In this document: positions 55,055-63,228 of the stretch, in pieces
How the letters are laid out: the number at the start of each line of letters is the position of its first letter
How positions within the stretch are numbered: the stretch's first letter is position 1
DNA from: CAVVST01 sp963750995
Lineage (GTDB): Bacteria > Acidobacteriota > Vicinamibacteria > Vicinamibacterales > UBA2999
Length of the DNA stretch: 64,000 bases
Direction of reading: 5' to 3'
Assembly (NCBI GenBank): GCA_963750995.1
Contig: CAVVST010000001.1
Span: 62,001 to 126,000, forward strand
The notes under the pieces: model-generated
Seen by the model: only the letters and a program-made list of their open reading frames with translations
Told to the model about the DNA's origin: nothing
Database searches by the model: none
Program-made: the position numbers and the translations under genes

Positions 55055-55637
55055 GTCGGTTGGCGTGGTGTCGGAAACAGTCTCGAGCGAGGCGGGTATG
55101 CGTTTGCGCGTCCGTGCACCGTTGGCGTCCAATCTGCGTCCGGGCGACAGCCTCGCGGTGAACGGCGTGTGCTTGACAGTGATCGCTGCCTCAGACGGGG
55201 ACGCGCAGTTCGACATCGGCCCGGAAACCGCGCGCGTCACCACCCTGGGTGGCCTGAGAACCGGATCCGAGGTCAATCTCGAGCGGGCCATGCGCGCCGA
55301 CAGCCGCTTCGGCGGCCACTTCGTCCAGGGCCACGTCGACGCAATCGGCACGGTAAAGGCGACGCGAGACGAGGGCGATGCGCACTGGATAACGATTGGC
55401 TTCGGGGAGTCGCTCGCCGGCTACATGATCCCGAAAGGTTCCATCGCCATCGACGGGGTCAGCCTGACGATCGCCGCCCTGCGCGACGGCGAATTCGACG
55501 TGATGATCATTCCGTTTACCTGGGAGCACACAAATCTATGCGCAGTCACGGTCCGCGATCGCGTTAACCTTGAATGCGACATGGTCGGCAAATACGTCGC
55601 CCGCGCCGCGCAGCCGTACTTGCTGAAGAGTACGTAG
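55035..55637 (+). CDS. ribE: Riboflavin synthase alpha chain
   Basis: This 200-residue protein starts MFTGLIESVGVVSETVS. The two lumazine-binding repeats have GDSLAVNGVCLTVIAA and a second GHVDAIGTV with GSIAIDGVSLTIAALR near residue 135. It dismutates two molecules of dimethylribityllumazine into riboflavin. ATG 55035 is used rather than upstream TTG 55026 because the family begins MFTGLI. It overlaps ribD by 20 bases. Confidence 0.94.
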   Translation: MFTGLIESVGVVSETVSSEAGMRLRVRAPLASNLRPGDSLAVNGVCLTVIAASDGDAQFDIGPETARVTTLGGLRTGSEVNLERAMRADSRFGGHFVQGHVDAIGTVKATRDEGDAHWITIGFGESLAGYMIPKGSIAIDGVSLTIAALRDGEFDVMIIPFTWEHTNLCAVTVRDRVNLECDMVGKYVARAAQPYLLKST

Positions 55638-55664
55638 GAGCCGGTTTCAGTCAGCCCGTCGCAC

Positions 55665-56908
55665 ATGACAACAAAGAACCCGAAAATCCGCATCGCTCGC
55701 CGCAAGGGCCCGTTTGCGTCCATCGAGGAGGCGATCGAAGCCGTCCGGGCTGGACGCATGATCATCGTTGTCGACGACGAGGACCGGGAGAACGAAGGCG
55801 ATCTCTTCATGGCGGCGTCAACGGTGACCGGTGACGCGATCAATTTCATGGCACGACATGGACGCGGCCTCATCTGTCTCGCCCTGATGCCGGACCGGTT
55901 GGACGCGCTGGAGGTTCCGCTCGAGGTCAGCAACAACGCGGCGCGTCGCGACACGGCGTTCTGCGTATCGATCGACGCGCAGCACGGAACCAGCACCGGC
56001 ATCTCGGCCGCTGACCGCGCCCGAACGGTGAAGGTGGCGATCGACCCTGAAACGAAGCCGCAGGATCTTGCGCGGCCAGGTCACGTGTTTCCGCTGCGCG
56101 CGCGGCCAGGCGGCGTCATGGTGCGCGCCGGGCATACGGAGGCGGCGGTCGATCTGGCGCGCATTGCCGGGCACGAGTCCGCTGGCGTCATCTGCGAAAT
56201 CATGAATGACGACGGCACGATGGCGCGCGTGCCGGAGTTGACGAAGTTCGCGAAGAAGCACGGACTGTTGATGGTGACGATCGCCGACCTGATCAGTACC
56301 GCATGCGGACCGAGCGTCTCGTCAAGCGCGTGGCGTCGGCGGAGCTGCCGACGGAGCAAGGCGCGTTCCGCATCTTCGCGTATGAGAATCAGCTCGATAA
56401 CGAGACACACATTGCCCTCATCCGCGGCGACATTAGCGACGGCAAGGACGTCCTCGTGCGGGTGCATTCGAAATGCCTGACCGGCGACGTCTTCCATTCA
56501 GGTCGCTGCGATTGCGGCGCGCAACTCGAAACTGCGCTCGCGCGGATTGCGAAGGAGGGGCGCGGCGTACTGCTGTATCTGAACCAGGAAGGGCGCGGCA
56601 TCGGCCTGGCCAACAAGATTCGTGCGTACGAGCTCCAGGACCAGGGTCTCGATACGGTTGAGGCCAACGAGCGACTGGGGTTCAAAGCCGACCAGCGCGA
56701 CTACGGCATCGGGGCGCAGATTCTGAGCGACCTTGGCGTCAAGACGATGCGGCTCCTGACCAACAATCCGCGCAAGTTCGTTGGCCTGCAGGGATACGGA
56801 TTGGCGATTTCTGAAGCGGTCCCGCTCGAGATTCCGGCGTCCGATTCGACCCGCAAGTACCTCAAGACCAAGAAGGACAAGCTCGGCCACCGGCTTTCGT
56901 CGGTTTAG
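55665..56908 (+). CDS. ribBA: Bifunctional DHBP synthase/GTP cyclohydrolase II (RibBA; frame break near 56295)
   Basis: The N-terminal RibB domain carries VVDDEDRENEGDLFMAAS, HGRGLICLALMPDRLD and GHTEAAVDLARIAGHE. The frame is lost at ADLIS near 56295, where one base seems to be missing (YRMRTERLVKR follows in the new frame). The RibA domain then has HSKCLTGDVFHSGRCDCGAQ with the three zinc cysteines, YLNQEGRGIGLANKIRAYEL and LTNNPRKFVGLQGYGL. Combined length is about 414 residues, the usual RibBA size. It supplies both substrates of riboflavin synthesis. ribH was not seen between here and the right edge. Confidence 0.88.
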
Positions 56909-56984
56909 CCGGGTCCGCTTCGCGGAACCCGCCCTACATTCGCGGCCGCCGTGCGTAGGGCCCAGCGAAGCAGACCCGCCTGAC
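56908..56984. repeat. GC-rich hairpin repeat between ribBA and ffh
   Basis: GGGTCCGCTTCGCGGAACCC (56911-56930) is a near-perfect hairpin and is followed by CCGCCCTAC and then CGTAGGGCCCAGCGAAGCAG, a degenerate second copy. The GCGGAACCCGCCCT word also occurs at 29641-29654. It may act as a terminator or messenger-stability element. Confidence 0.65.
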
Positions 56985-57060
56985 TTGCCCGAGCAGCCAA
57001 AGCTCGCCTAAGATAAGGGTTTGCGCTAGTTGGGTTTAGCGCCATAGGACCCCGTCTTCC

Positions 57061-58494
57061 ATGTTCGATTCGCTCAGCACCCGCATCCAGGACGCTTTCA
57101 AGTCGCTCCGCGGGGAAGTTCGGCTGACGCCCGAGCACGTGGAAACGGCGCTGCGCGAAATCCGTCTGGCGCTGCTCGAAGCCGACGTCAATTTCAAAGT
57201 CGTCAAGGCCTTCGTCGACAGGGTCCGCGATCGGGCGACTGATCAGGCGGTCCTGCGAAGTCTGACGCCGGGTCAACAGGTCATCGGCATCGTCCGCGAC
57301 GAACTGCTGGCCCTGTTCGGGGACACCGAAGGCGGCCTGAAGAAAGACGCGCCGACACCACGCGTGGTCCTGCTGCTCGGTCTGCAGGGGTCGGGCAAGA
57401 CGACGACGTCGGGCAAGCTCGGTAAGTGGCTGATCAGACAGGGACGGCATCCGCTGATGGTCTCCACGGACGTCAGGCGGCCGGCAGCAATCGAACAGCT
57501 GTCGGTGCTGGGCCAGAAGGCGGACATCCGGGTGCACACTCCGGAGACGATGGACCCGGTGGCGCGCGCGAAGGGCGCGGTGGCCGAGGCAAGGGCCACC
57601 GGGTTTGACACCGTGATCGTCGATACCGCGGGCCGTCTGCACATCGACGACGACCTGATGGACGAACTGCAGGCGATCAAGGATGCCGTGCAGCCGTCTG
57701 ACCTGCTCTATGTCGCCGATGCGATGACGGGGCAGGACGCGATCAAGAGCGCCGGCGAGTTCAATCGCCGCGTCGGCGTCACCGGCGTCGTGCTGACGAA
57801 ACTCGACGGCGACGCTCGGGGCGGCGCGGCGCTCTCGGTTGTCTCGGTCGTCGGCGTGCCGATTGCGTTTGTGGGGAGCGGCGAACGGCTCGAGGACCTC
57901 GAGCTGTTCCATCCCGACCGCATCGTCTCGCGCATGCTCGGGATGGGCGACGTGCTGTCGCTCATCGAGAAGGCCGAGCAGGCGATCGACGAAGACGAAG
58001 CGGCCGCGCTCGAAGAGAAGCTGCGGAAGAACGAGTTTACGCTCGACGACTTCCGCAACCAGCTGAAGACGATCCGGCGGATGGGGCCGCTCGAAAGCGT
58101 CCTCGGTATGATCCCCGGGCTCAGCGGCGTAAAGCAGCTGGCCGAGAACAAGCCGGACGAGAAGCAGATGGGGCGCATCGAGGCGATCATCTGCTCGATG
58201 ACGCCGGAAGAGCGGCGCGATCAGTCGGTCATGAACGGCAGCCGCCGTAAGCGGATCGCGGCGGGCAGCGGCACCACGGTGGAGGAGGTCAACCGGCTCC
58301 TCAAGCAGTTCACCGAGATGCGCCGCGTGATGCAGATGATCGGGCAGGGCGGCATGGCCGGTCTCGGCAAGAACATGAAAGGGATGAAGCTGCCGAAGAT
58401 GGCGCAGCAGGCCATGCAGGGCGGCGGATTCAAGGCGCCGGGCGGGAAGAAGCGGAAGAAGGGTGGGCCGTGGGGGCTCATCAAGACGAGGTAA
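57061..58494 (+). CDS. ffh: Signal recognition particle protein Ffh
   Basis: This 477-residue GTPase has an N domain (MFDSLSTRIQDAFKSLRGE), GTPase motifs GLQGSGKTTTSGKL near residue 107, DTAGRLHIDDDLMDEL and TKLDGDARGGAALSVVSV, and a Met-rich M domain (QFTEMRRVMQMIGQGGMAGL, NMKGMKLPKMAQQAM) that binds 4.5S RNA and signal peptides. It ends with a basic tail. rpsP follows after two bases, as in many bacteria. No 4.5S RNA gene was recognised nearby. Confidence 0.96.
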   Translation: MFDSLSTRIQDAFKSLRGEVRLTPEHVETALREIRLALLEADVNFKVVKAFVDRVRDRATDQAVLRSLTPGQQVIGIVRDELLALFGDTEGGLKKDAPTPRVVLLLGLQGSGKTTTSGKLGKWLIRQGRHPLMVSTDVRRPAAIEQLSVLGQKADIRVHTPETMDPVARAKGAVAEARATGFDTVIVDTAGRLHIDDDLMDELQAIKDAVQPSDLLYVADAMTGQDAIKSAGEFNRRVGVTGVVLTKLDGDARGGAALSVVSVVGVPIAFVGSGERLEDLELFHPDRIVSRMLGMGDVLSLIEKAEQAIDEDEAAALEEKLRKNEFTLDDFRNQLKTIRRMGPLESVLGMIPGLSGVKQLAENKPDEKQMGRIEAIICSMTPEERRDQSVMNGSRRKRIAAGSGTTVEEVNRLLKQFTEMRRVMQMIGQGGMAGLGKNMKGMKLPKMAQQAMQGGGFKAPGGKKRKKGGPWGLIKTR

Positions 58495-58496
58495 AA

Positions 58497-58775
58497 ATGC
58501 TGTCGATTCGAATGACGCGGGTGGGCTCGAAGAAGAAGCCCTTCTTCCGCGTGGTGCTGAGCGAAGCGCGCTCCGGTCTCCTGGGCGATGTCGTCGAGAA
58601 CCTGGGGACCTACAATCCGCGGTCGAAGCCGGCGGAGTTCAACGTCAACAAGGAGCGGATGGAGCACTGGCTGAAACACGGCGCGCGGCCGTCCAGCTCG
58701 GTGAAGACGCTGCTGGCGAAGCACCTCACCCGCGACCTGTCGGCGCCAAAGGTCGAGGCGCCCGCGCCGCAGTAA
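58497..58775 (+). CDS. rpsP: 30S ribosomal protein S16
   Basis: This 92-residue protein is MLSIRMTRVGSKKKPFFRVV, then DVVENLGTYNPRSKP and NKERMEHWLKHGARPSSSVK. It is the canonical bS16 protein. ATG 58497, two bases after ffh, is preferred to an upstream in-frame GTG. The stop overlaps the khpA ATG by one base (TAATG). It heads the usual rpsP-khpA-rimM-trmD-rplS cluster. Confidence 0.96.
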   Translation: MLSIRMTRVGSKKKPFFRVVLSEARSGLLGDVVENLGTYNPRSKPAEFNVNKERMEHWLKHGARPSSSVKTLLAKHLTRDLSAPKVEAPAPQ

Positions 58776-59032
58776 TGTCGACGACGGGCGACGGAAGCCC
58801 GCTTCGCGCGGTGATTGAGGTGGTGGTGCGGGCGCTGGTCGATCAGCCTGACGCCGTCCGGGTCACTGAAACGGAGCGGCGCGGCATGAGCATCCTGGAG
58901 CTGAAGACTGCGCCGGGCGACATGGGCAAGATCATCGGCCGGCAGGGACGCACGGCCGCGGCGCTGCGGACGCTGCTGGCGGTGACGGCCGAAAAGCACG
59001 GAAAACGGGCGCAGCTGGACATAAAGGATTGA
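58775..59032 (+). CDS. khpA: KH-domain RNA-binding protein KhpA
   Basis: This 85-residue protein has a single KH domain: LELKTAPGDMGKIIGRQGRT contains the GxxG loop (GRQG). It corresponds to the YlqC/KhpA proteins found between rpsP and rimM in many bacteria, which bind small RNAs with KhpB. The small size is normal. An inverted repeat begins at its stop codon. Confidence 0.92.
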   Translation: MSTTGDGSPLRAVIEVVVRALVDQPDAVRVTETERRGMSILELKTAPGDMGKIIGRQGRTAAALRTLLAVTAEKHGKRAQLDIKD

Positions 59033-59118
59033 CGGATTTACCAATCGACGAATTGACGAATCGGTTTGGAAATCCGTAAATCCGTAAATCCGTCGATTCG
59101 CAGATTCGTCAATTTGAC
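59029..59118. repeat. Imperfect inverted repeat of CGACGAAT/AAATCCGT units (khpA-rimM gap)
   Basis: Left side carries GACGGATTTACCAATCGACG, right side AAATCCGTAAATCCGTAAAT and CGTCGATTCGCAGATTCGTC. It begins with the khpA stop codon and ends one base before the rimM ATG. Same family as the 36794-36889 element. Confidence 0.75.
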
Positions 59119-59119
59119 G

Positions 59120-59719
59120 ATGGTTGATTGGGACGAGATGGCGGTGGTCGGCCGGGTGGCCAGGCCCCACGGTCTCCGCGGCGATGTCGTCGTCAATCCC
59201 GAAACGGATTTCATCGCCGAACGGTTCCGACCGGGAGCGACGCTGTGGACGCGATCGGGCGGACGCGAGGAACAGCTCACGATTGCGACCGCGCGCGTGC
59301 AGAATGGCCGGCCGGTCATCGGCTTCGAAGGACTGTCGAGCATCGAGGCGGTCGAGCGGCTCGCCGGACTGGAGCTGAGAGTTCCAGAGGCATCGCTGCA
59401 GCTGCTCGAGCCGGGCCGCTACTACGAGCATCAGCTGGTCGGCTGCTCGGTGGAGACGGCGGAAGGCGCGGCGGTAGGGACGGTCGTTCGGGTTGACAGC
59501 GGTGCTGGCGGCAGCCGGTTGGTGGTCGACGGCGCGCGTGGTGAAATACTGGTCCCGCTGGCGGCTGATATTTGCGTCGACGTCGACGTCGCCGCCCGGA
59601 GAATCCGGATCGAACCGCCCGAGGGACTGCTCGAGCTGAATGAAGTTCGACATCGTCACGATCTTTCCCCGGATGGTGGAGGCCGGACTCGCCGAAGGGG
59701 TGATCAGCCGGGGCGTTGA
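59120..59719 (+). CDS. rimM: 16S rRNA processing protein RimM
   Basis: This 199-residue protein from ATG 59120 has MAVVGRVARPHGLRGDVVV at the N-terminal barrel and the PRC-type C-terminal domain with YYEHQLVGCSVETAEG and GEILVPLAADICVDVDVAAR. EPPEGLLEL is the usual RimM end. Here the frame runs on 80 bases into trmD before a stop, so the last 27 residues are poorly conserved. RimM matures the 30S head with S19. An inverted repeat lies directly in front of the ATG. Confidence 0.9.
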   Translation: MVDWDEMAVVGRVARPHGLRGDVVVNPETDFIAERFRPGATLWTRSGGREEQLTIATARVQNGRPVIGFEGLSSIEAVERLAGLELRVPEASLQLLEPGRYYEHQLVGCSVETAEGAAVGTVVRVDSGAGGSRLVVDGARGEILVPLAADICVDVDVAARRIRIEPPEGLLELNEVRHRHDLSPDGGGRTRRRGDQPGR

Positions 59720-60386
59720 GCGCGGACTGCTGGACATCAAGGTCCACGATTTGCGCGACTACACTAGCGATCGGCACCGGAGCGTGGACGATGTCCCGTA
59801 TGGCGGTGGGCCGGGCATGGTGATGAAGCCCGAACCGGTCGCCAGGGCGGTAGAAGCCATCCGGACGCGGCGTGGAGACCCGGATACCGTCGTGCTGCTG
59901 TCGCCGCAGGGGCGGCGGTTCACCCAGGCGGAAGCGGCCAGGATGAGCGGGCTGCGGCACGTGGCGTTCCTCTGCGGCCGATACGAGGGGATGGACGAGC
60001 GGATTCGCACGCTGGTCGCCACCGAGGAGCTGTCGATTGGCGACTACGTGCTGAGCGGGGGCGAGCTGCCGGCCCTCGTGGTCGTGGACGCGATCAGCCG
60101 ACTGGTGCCCGGCGTGGTGGGCGACACGCGGTCGGTGGAAGAGGATTCGTTTTCGCGCGGGCTGCTCGATTACCCGCACTACACGCGTCCATCGGAGTTT
60201 GCGGGCCAGAAGGTGCCTGACGTGCTGATGTCGGGGCACCACGAGCTGGTCCGGCGGTGGCGCAGGAAGACGGCGATTCGACGGACGCTCGAGCGCCGGC
60301 CCGAACTGCTCGATCCGGCGGCGATGGACGACGAAGAGCTGGCGCTGCTCGACGAGATTCGGAAGGAACAGGAGACGGAACAATGA
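59640..60386 (+). CDS. trmD: tRNA (guanine-N1)-methyltransferase TrmD
   Basis: This 248-residue SPOUT enzyme methylates G37 of tRNAs. FPRMVEAGLAEGVISRG, YGGGPGMVMKPEP near residue 60, CGRYEGMDERI near 112 and IGDYVLSGGELPALVVVDAI with the knot glycines are standard. The start overlaps the end of rimM by 80 bases, and its stop overlaps the rplS ATG. A fully intact gene. Confidence 0.96.
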   Translation: MKFDIVTIFPRMVEAGLAEGVISRGVERGLLDIKVHDLRDYTSDRHRSVDDVPYGGGPGMVMKPEPVARAVEAIRTRRGDPDTVVLLSPQGRRFTQAEAARMSGLRHVAFLCGRYEGMDERIRTLVATEELSIGDYVLSGGELPALVVVDAISRLVPGVVGDTRSVEEDSFSRGLLDYPHYTRPSEFAGQKVPDVLMSGHHELVRRWRRKTAIRRTLERRPELLDPAAMDDEELALLDEIRKEQETEQ

Positions 60387-60736
60387 CCGCGATGGAACTG
60401 GTTGAAAAGTCGCAGATGACGACCGCACGGCCCGATATGAAGTCGGGCGACACGGTCCGCGTGCACGTGAAGGTGCGCGAAGGCGACAAGGAGCGCATCC
60501 AGATCTTCGAGGGGATCGTGATCGGGCTGCACCGCGGCGGGTCGCGCGCCTCGTTCACGGTACGCAAGGTGTCGTTCGGCCAGGGCGTCGAGCGGATCTT
60601 CCCACTGCATTCGCCGACGATCGCCAAGGTCGACCTGGTACGGTCGGCGCGCGTTCGCCGCGCCAAGCTGTACTTCCTGCGCAACCTGAAGGGCAAGGCG
60701 GCCAGGATGAAGGAGACCGCCAGAAAGACTCAGTAA
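60383..60736 (+). CDS. rplS: 50S ribosomal protein L19
   Basis: This 117-residue bL19 reads DMKSGDTVRVHVKVREGDKE, FEGIVIGLHRGGSRASFTVR, VERIFPLHSPTIAKVDLVRS and RVRRAKLYFLRNLKGKAAR. The length and motifs are the universal ones. It ends the rpsP-rimM-trmD-rplS ribosome cluster. A palindromic repeat follows at its stop. Confidence 0.96.
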   Translation: MTAMELVEKSQMTTARPDMKSGDTVRVHVKVREGDKERIQIFEGIVIGLHRGGSRASFTVRKVSFGQGVERIFPLHSPTIAKVDLVRSARVRRAKLYFLRNLKGKAARMKETARKTQ

Positions 60737-60809
60737 ATCCCAACGCCCAACGCCCAACTCCCGAGCGTCTGGGAGTGGTTGGGAGTTGGGTTGTTGGGAG
60801 ATGGGATTT
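60735..60809. repeat. Inverted repeat, CCAACGCCCAACTCCC family (rplS-rnhB gap)
   Basis: Left side contains AATCCCAACGCCCAACGCCC and AACTCCC; right side contains TTGGGAGTTGGGTTGTTGGG and AGATGGGATTT. It starts at the L19 stop and ends four bases before the rnhB ATG. Same words as 24457-24521. Confidence 0.8.
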
Positions 60810-60813
60810 CCCG

Positions 60814-61437
60814 ATGGTTCGAACCCGTGCGATGCGCACCCTTGAGAACGCCATGCGGCGCTGGGGGTTCTATCGCGTCGCCGGGTGCGACGAAGTGGGG
60901 CGCGGATGTCTGGCCGGCCCGGTCGTTGCCGCGGCGGTAATTCTCGATCCCGACCGCTACATCTCCGGCGTGTGCGACTCCAAGATGATCACGGCGGCCG
61001 AGCGCGAGCGGCTCTACGGCGTCATTATCCGCAAGGCGCTCGCCTGGGCGGTGGCGTCGGCACCACCCGTTGAAATCGACGACATCAACATCCACCAGGC
61101 CTCGCTCCAGGCGATGCGGCGGGCAGTGCTCTCGATGGCGCCGCTGCCGGACCTCGTTCTCGTGGACGCGTTCAGGATTCCCGAGCTGCCGATCGCGCAG
61201 CGCCCGGTCCTGCACGGCGATCGGCGCTGCAGCGCGATCGCGGCGGCGTCGATTATCGCCAAGGTGACGCGCGATCGCGAGATGCTGCAGCACCACGCCG
61301 CCGACCCGCGCTACGGCTACGACCGCCACAAGGGATACGCCACGGCCGACCACCTGGCAGCGGTGGCTCGCCACGGCTACTCGGCGCTGCACCGCCGATC
61401 GTTCAGGCCACCGTCACTGTTTGATACGATCGAGTAA
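60814..61437 (+). CDS. rnhB: Ribonuclease HII
   Basis: This 207-residue RNase H2 has the catalytic block GCDEVGRGCLAGPVVAAAVI (acidic residues), DDINIHQASLQAM and CSAIAAASIIAKVTRDR, with GYDRHKGYAT near the C terminus. RNase HII removes RNA from RNA-DNA hybrids and misincorporated ribonucleotides. ATG 60814 is chosen because it follows the repeat; an upstream in-frame ATG at 60775 lies inside the repeat. It follows rplS as in many bacteria. Confidence 0.93.
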   Translation: MVRTRAMRTLENAMRRWGFYRVAGCDEVGRGCLAGPVVAAAVILDPDRYISGVCDSKMITAAERERLYGVIIRKALAWAVASAPPVEIDDINIHQASLQAMRRAVLSMAPLPDLVLVDAFRIPELPIAQRPVLHGDRRCSAIAAASIIAKVTRDREMLQHHAADPRYGYDRHKGYATADHLAAVARHGYSALHRRSFRPPSLFDTIE

Positions 61438-61457
61438 TCCACCCCAGGCGAACCACG

Positions 61458-61871
61458 GTGCCCACAGATCCCGACACCGACCTTCGGAACGCGCACAGCC
61501 TGCTGCAACAGGGACAGCTCGACGAAGCGGTGCGGACCTACGTCCAGCTGGCCGACGACTACTGGCTCGAGGAGAAGTACTCGGAAGCGAACGCCGTCTA
61601 CCAGAAGGTGCTCGAGGCGGACCACAACCACGATCACGCACTATGGCAGCTGTCCGACATCGCCGCCCGTCAAGGACGGGGGACCGAGGCCAAGCAGTAC
61701 CTCATGCACCTGATCGACCTGCGGACGCTGCGCGGGGATGACCAGGGGCTGGCCGACTGCCGCAAGCGCCTCCAGGCGATCGAAGCGGCGGCGACCCCCA
61801 CCCATGCGGCCCCGCACGGTTCTGAAATCGATCTGAGCGACGCCCTTGCGGATATAGGCGGCGACACGTGA
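61458..61871 (+). CDS. Small TPR-like protein
   Basis: This 137-residue soluble protein (GTG start) has two TPR-like helix pairs: LRNAHSLLQQGQLDEAVRTY and YSEANAVYQKVLEADHNHDH, followed by ALWQLSDIAARQGRGTEAKQ. The C-terminal third is Ala/Thr-rich and acidic. It overlaps the following membrane-protein gene by four bases. It has no close named family, but the repeat pattern is distinctive. It lies between rnhB and a small membrane protein. Confidence 0.65.
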   Translation: MPTDPDTDLRNAHSLLQQGQLDEAVRTYVQLADDYWLEEKYSEANAVYQKVLEADHNHDHALWQLSDIAARQGRGTEAKQYLMHLIDLRTLRGDDQGLADCRKRLQAIEAAATPTHAAPHGSEIDLSDALADIGGDT

Positions 61872-62137
61872 AACGCCTGCTCCTGATCGCGTTCTTTTTC
61901 GAAGTCGGCTTCGTGCTGATCGTCATCCCGTGGTCGGTCTTCTGGGAGCGCAACTACTTTGCGCAGATGGCGCCGGCGATCGGGATGCTCACCACCAATT
62001 TCTATTTCCGTGGCGCGGTGTCGGGGCTCGGTCTGATCAATGTCGTCGCGGGCGTCGCCGACCTGGTGTCGCTGGTACTGGCTCGATCGTCGGAGCGCCC
62101 AGCCTCGATCAAGCCCACGCAGTTTGCCGAAGACTAG
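61868..62137 (+). CDS. Small membrane protein, unknown
   Basis: This 89-residue protein has two hydrophobic helices, LLLIAFFFEVGFVLIVIPW and GLGLINVVAGVADLVSLVLA, separated by a polar loop with WERNYFAQM. No family was recognised. The ATG overlaps the TPR-like gene, and thiE begins seven bases after the stop. Translation is supported by its tight fit in the operon. Confidence 0.6.
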   Translation: MKRLLLIAFFFEVGFVLIVIPWSVFWERNYFAQMAPAIGMLTTNFYFRGAVSGLGLINVVAGVADLVSLVLARSSERPASIKPTQFAED

Positions 62138-62144
62138 GGCAGCG

Positions 62145-62795
62145 GTGCGGCCCGTCGTCTGCATGATTACCGCGCCAGTCTCGTCCTCTCCGGCTGAAGA
62201 AGATCTGTTCCGGCGGATTGCGTCGGCCGCGCACGCCGGCGCGCATTTGATCCAGATTCGACAACCCGGGCTCGACGCGCTTCCCGCCATGCGGCTGGTC
62301 GAACGCGCGCTCCGCGCCGTCGAGGACACACCGGCGCGCATTCTCGTCAACGACCGGGTTGATGTGGCACTGGCGGCGGGCGCGCACGGGGTTCACTTGC
62401 GGAGCGATTCGATGGAAGCGAGCCGCGTGAGGGAGATTGCGCCGTCCGCATTCGTGATCGGCCGCTCCGTCCATTCCGCCGAGGAGGCGCTGGCGGCTGA
62501 ACGGGCCGGCGGACTCGACTACCTGCTCTTCGGAACAGTGTTCGCCAGCGACTCGAAGCCGGGCGTCGCACCGGCCGGGGTCGAGCGGCTTGCCGACGCG
62601 TGCGCAGTCGTGGCCTTGCCGGTGCTGGCGATCGGCGGCATCAGCGCGGCAACCTGCGCGCCGGCCGCGCGCGCCGGCGCGGCGGGTTTCGCCGCCGTCG
62701 GCCTCTTCGCGAACGAGACGATCGAGGCGCTGCCGCAGGCGATGACAGGCGCGATCGCGGCGTTTGGCACCTTTGGAAGGCCTTCCCTAACATGA
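62145..62795 (+). CDS. thiE: Thiamine-phosphate synthase
   Basis: This 216-residue TIM-barrel starts at GTG 62145 (MRPVVCMITAPV). HLIQIRQPGLDALPA, ILVNDRVDVALAAGAHGVHL, YLLFGTVFASDSKPG and VLAIGGISAATCAPAARAGA are the ThiE phosphate- and pyrophosphate-binding parts. It joins HMP-PP and THZ-P to thiamine phosphate. The usual KERD-type loop is reduced to IRQPG, so a TenI-like aminase role is possible but less likely. No thiamine riboswitch is visible. Confidence 0.85.
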   Translation: MRPVVCMITAPVSSSPAEEDLFRRIASAAHAGAHLIQIRQPGLDALPAMRLVERALRAVEDTPARILVNDRVDVALAAGAHGVHLRSDSMEASRVREIAPSAFVIGRSVHSAEEALAAERAGGLDYLLFGTVFASDSKPGVAPAGVERLADACAVVALPVLAIGGISAATCAPAARAGAAGFAAVGLFANETIEALPQAMTGAIAAFGTFGRPSLT

Positions 62796-63214
62796 GGGCC
62801 AAAGTAGCGGCGGCAGACCACACCAGGCCCGACTTCGGGATGAAGATGTGCCGCCTGCGCGAGGAGCGCGGCGTATCGCTTCGCCAGATCGCGGACGCGA
62901 GGATGATCTCGATCGGCGCACTCGAGGCGCTCGAGCGCAGCGACATCTCGCGGCTGCCGGGCGGCATTGTTTCTCGTGCTTTTGTCAGGGCCTTCGCGAT
63001 CGAAGTCGGAGCCGATCCCGAGCAGACCGTCGGCGACTTCATGGCGCAGTTCCCGGACGACTCGGTGACGGCCGGCAGTCCGCACGCGCCGAAACCGTCG
63101 TACGATCTGAACCAGCCGACGCGGCGCGGCGGGCCGATGACGGTCGCCACCGTCGTGGCCATCTGCGCCCTGATCGGCGTCATCCTGGTCTTCACTCTCG
63201 CGGCACGCCCCTAG
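62792..63214 (+). CDS. RodZ-like N-terminal helix-turn-helix protein with one membrane helix
   Basis: This 140-residue protein has a HTH_25-type domain (MCRLREERGVSLRQIADARM, LEALERSDISRLPGGIVSRA, FVRAFAIEVGADPEQ) and one membrane helix near the C terminus (VATVVAICALIGVILVFTLA). This is the RodZ layout, but without the periplasmic domain, so it is a truncated RodZ-like regulator. It may connect to MreB-dependent cell shape or act as a membrane-bound transcription factor. It overlaps thiE by four bases. Confidence 0.8.
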   Translation: MRAKVAAADHTRPDFGMKMCRLREERGVSLRQIADARMISIGALEALERSDISRLPGGIVSRAFVRAFAIEVGADPEQTVGDFMAQFPDDSVTAGSPHAPKPSYDLNQPTRRGGPMTVATVVAICALIGVILVFTLAARP

Positions 63215-63228
63215 GCCGGTTATTCCAC

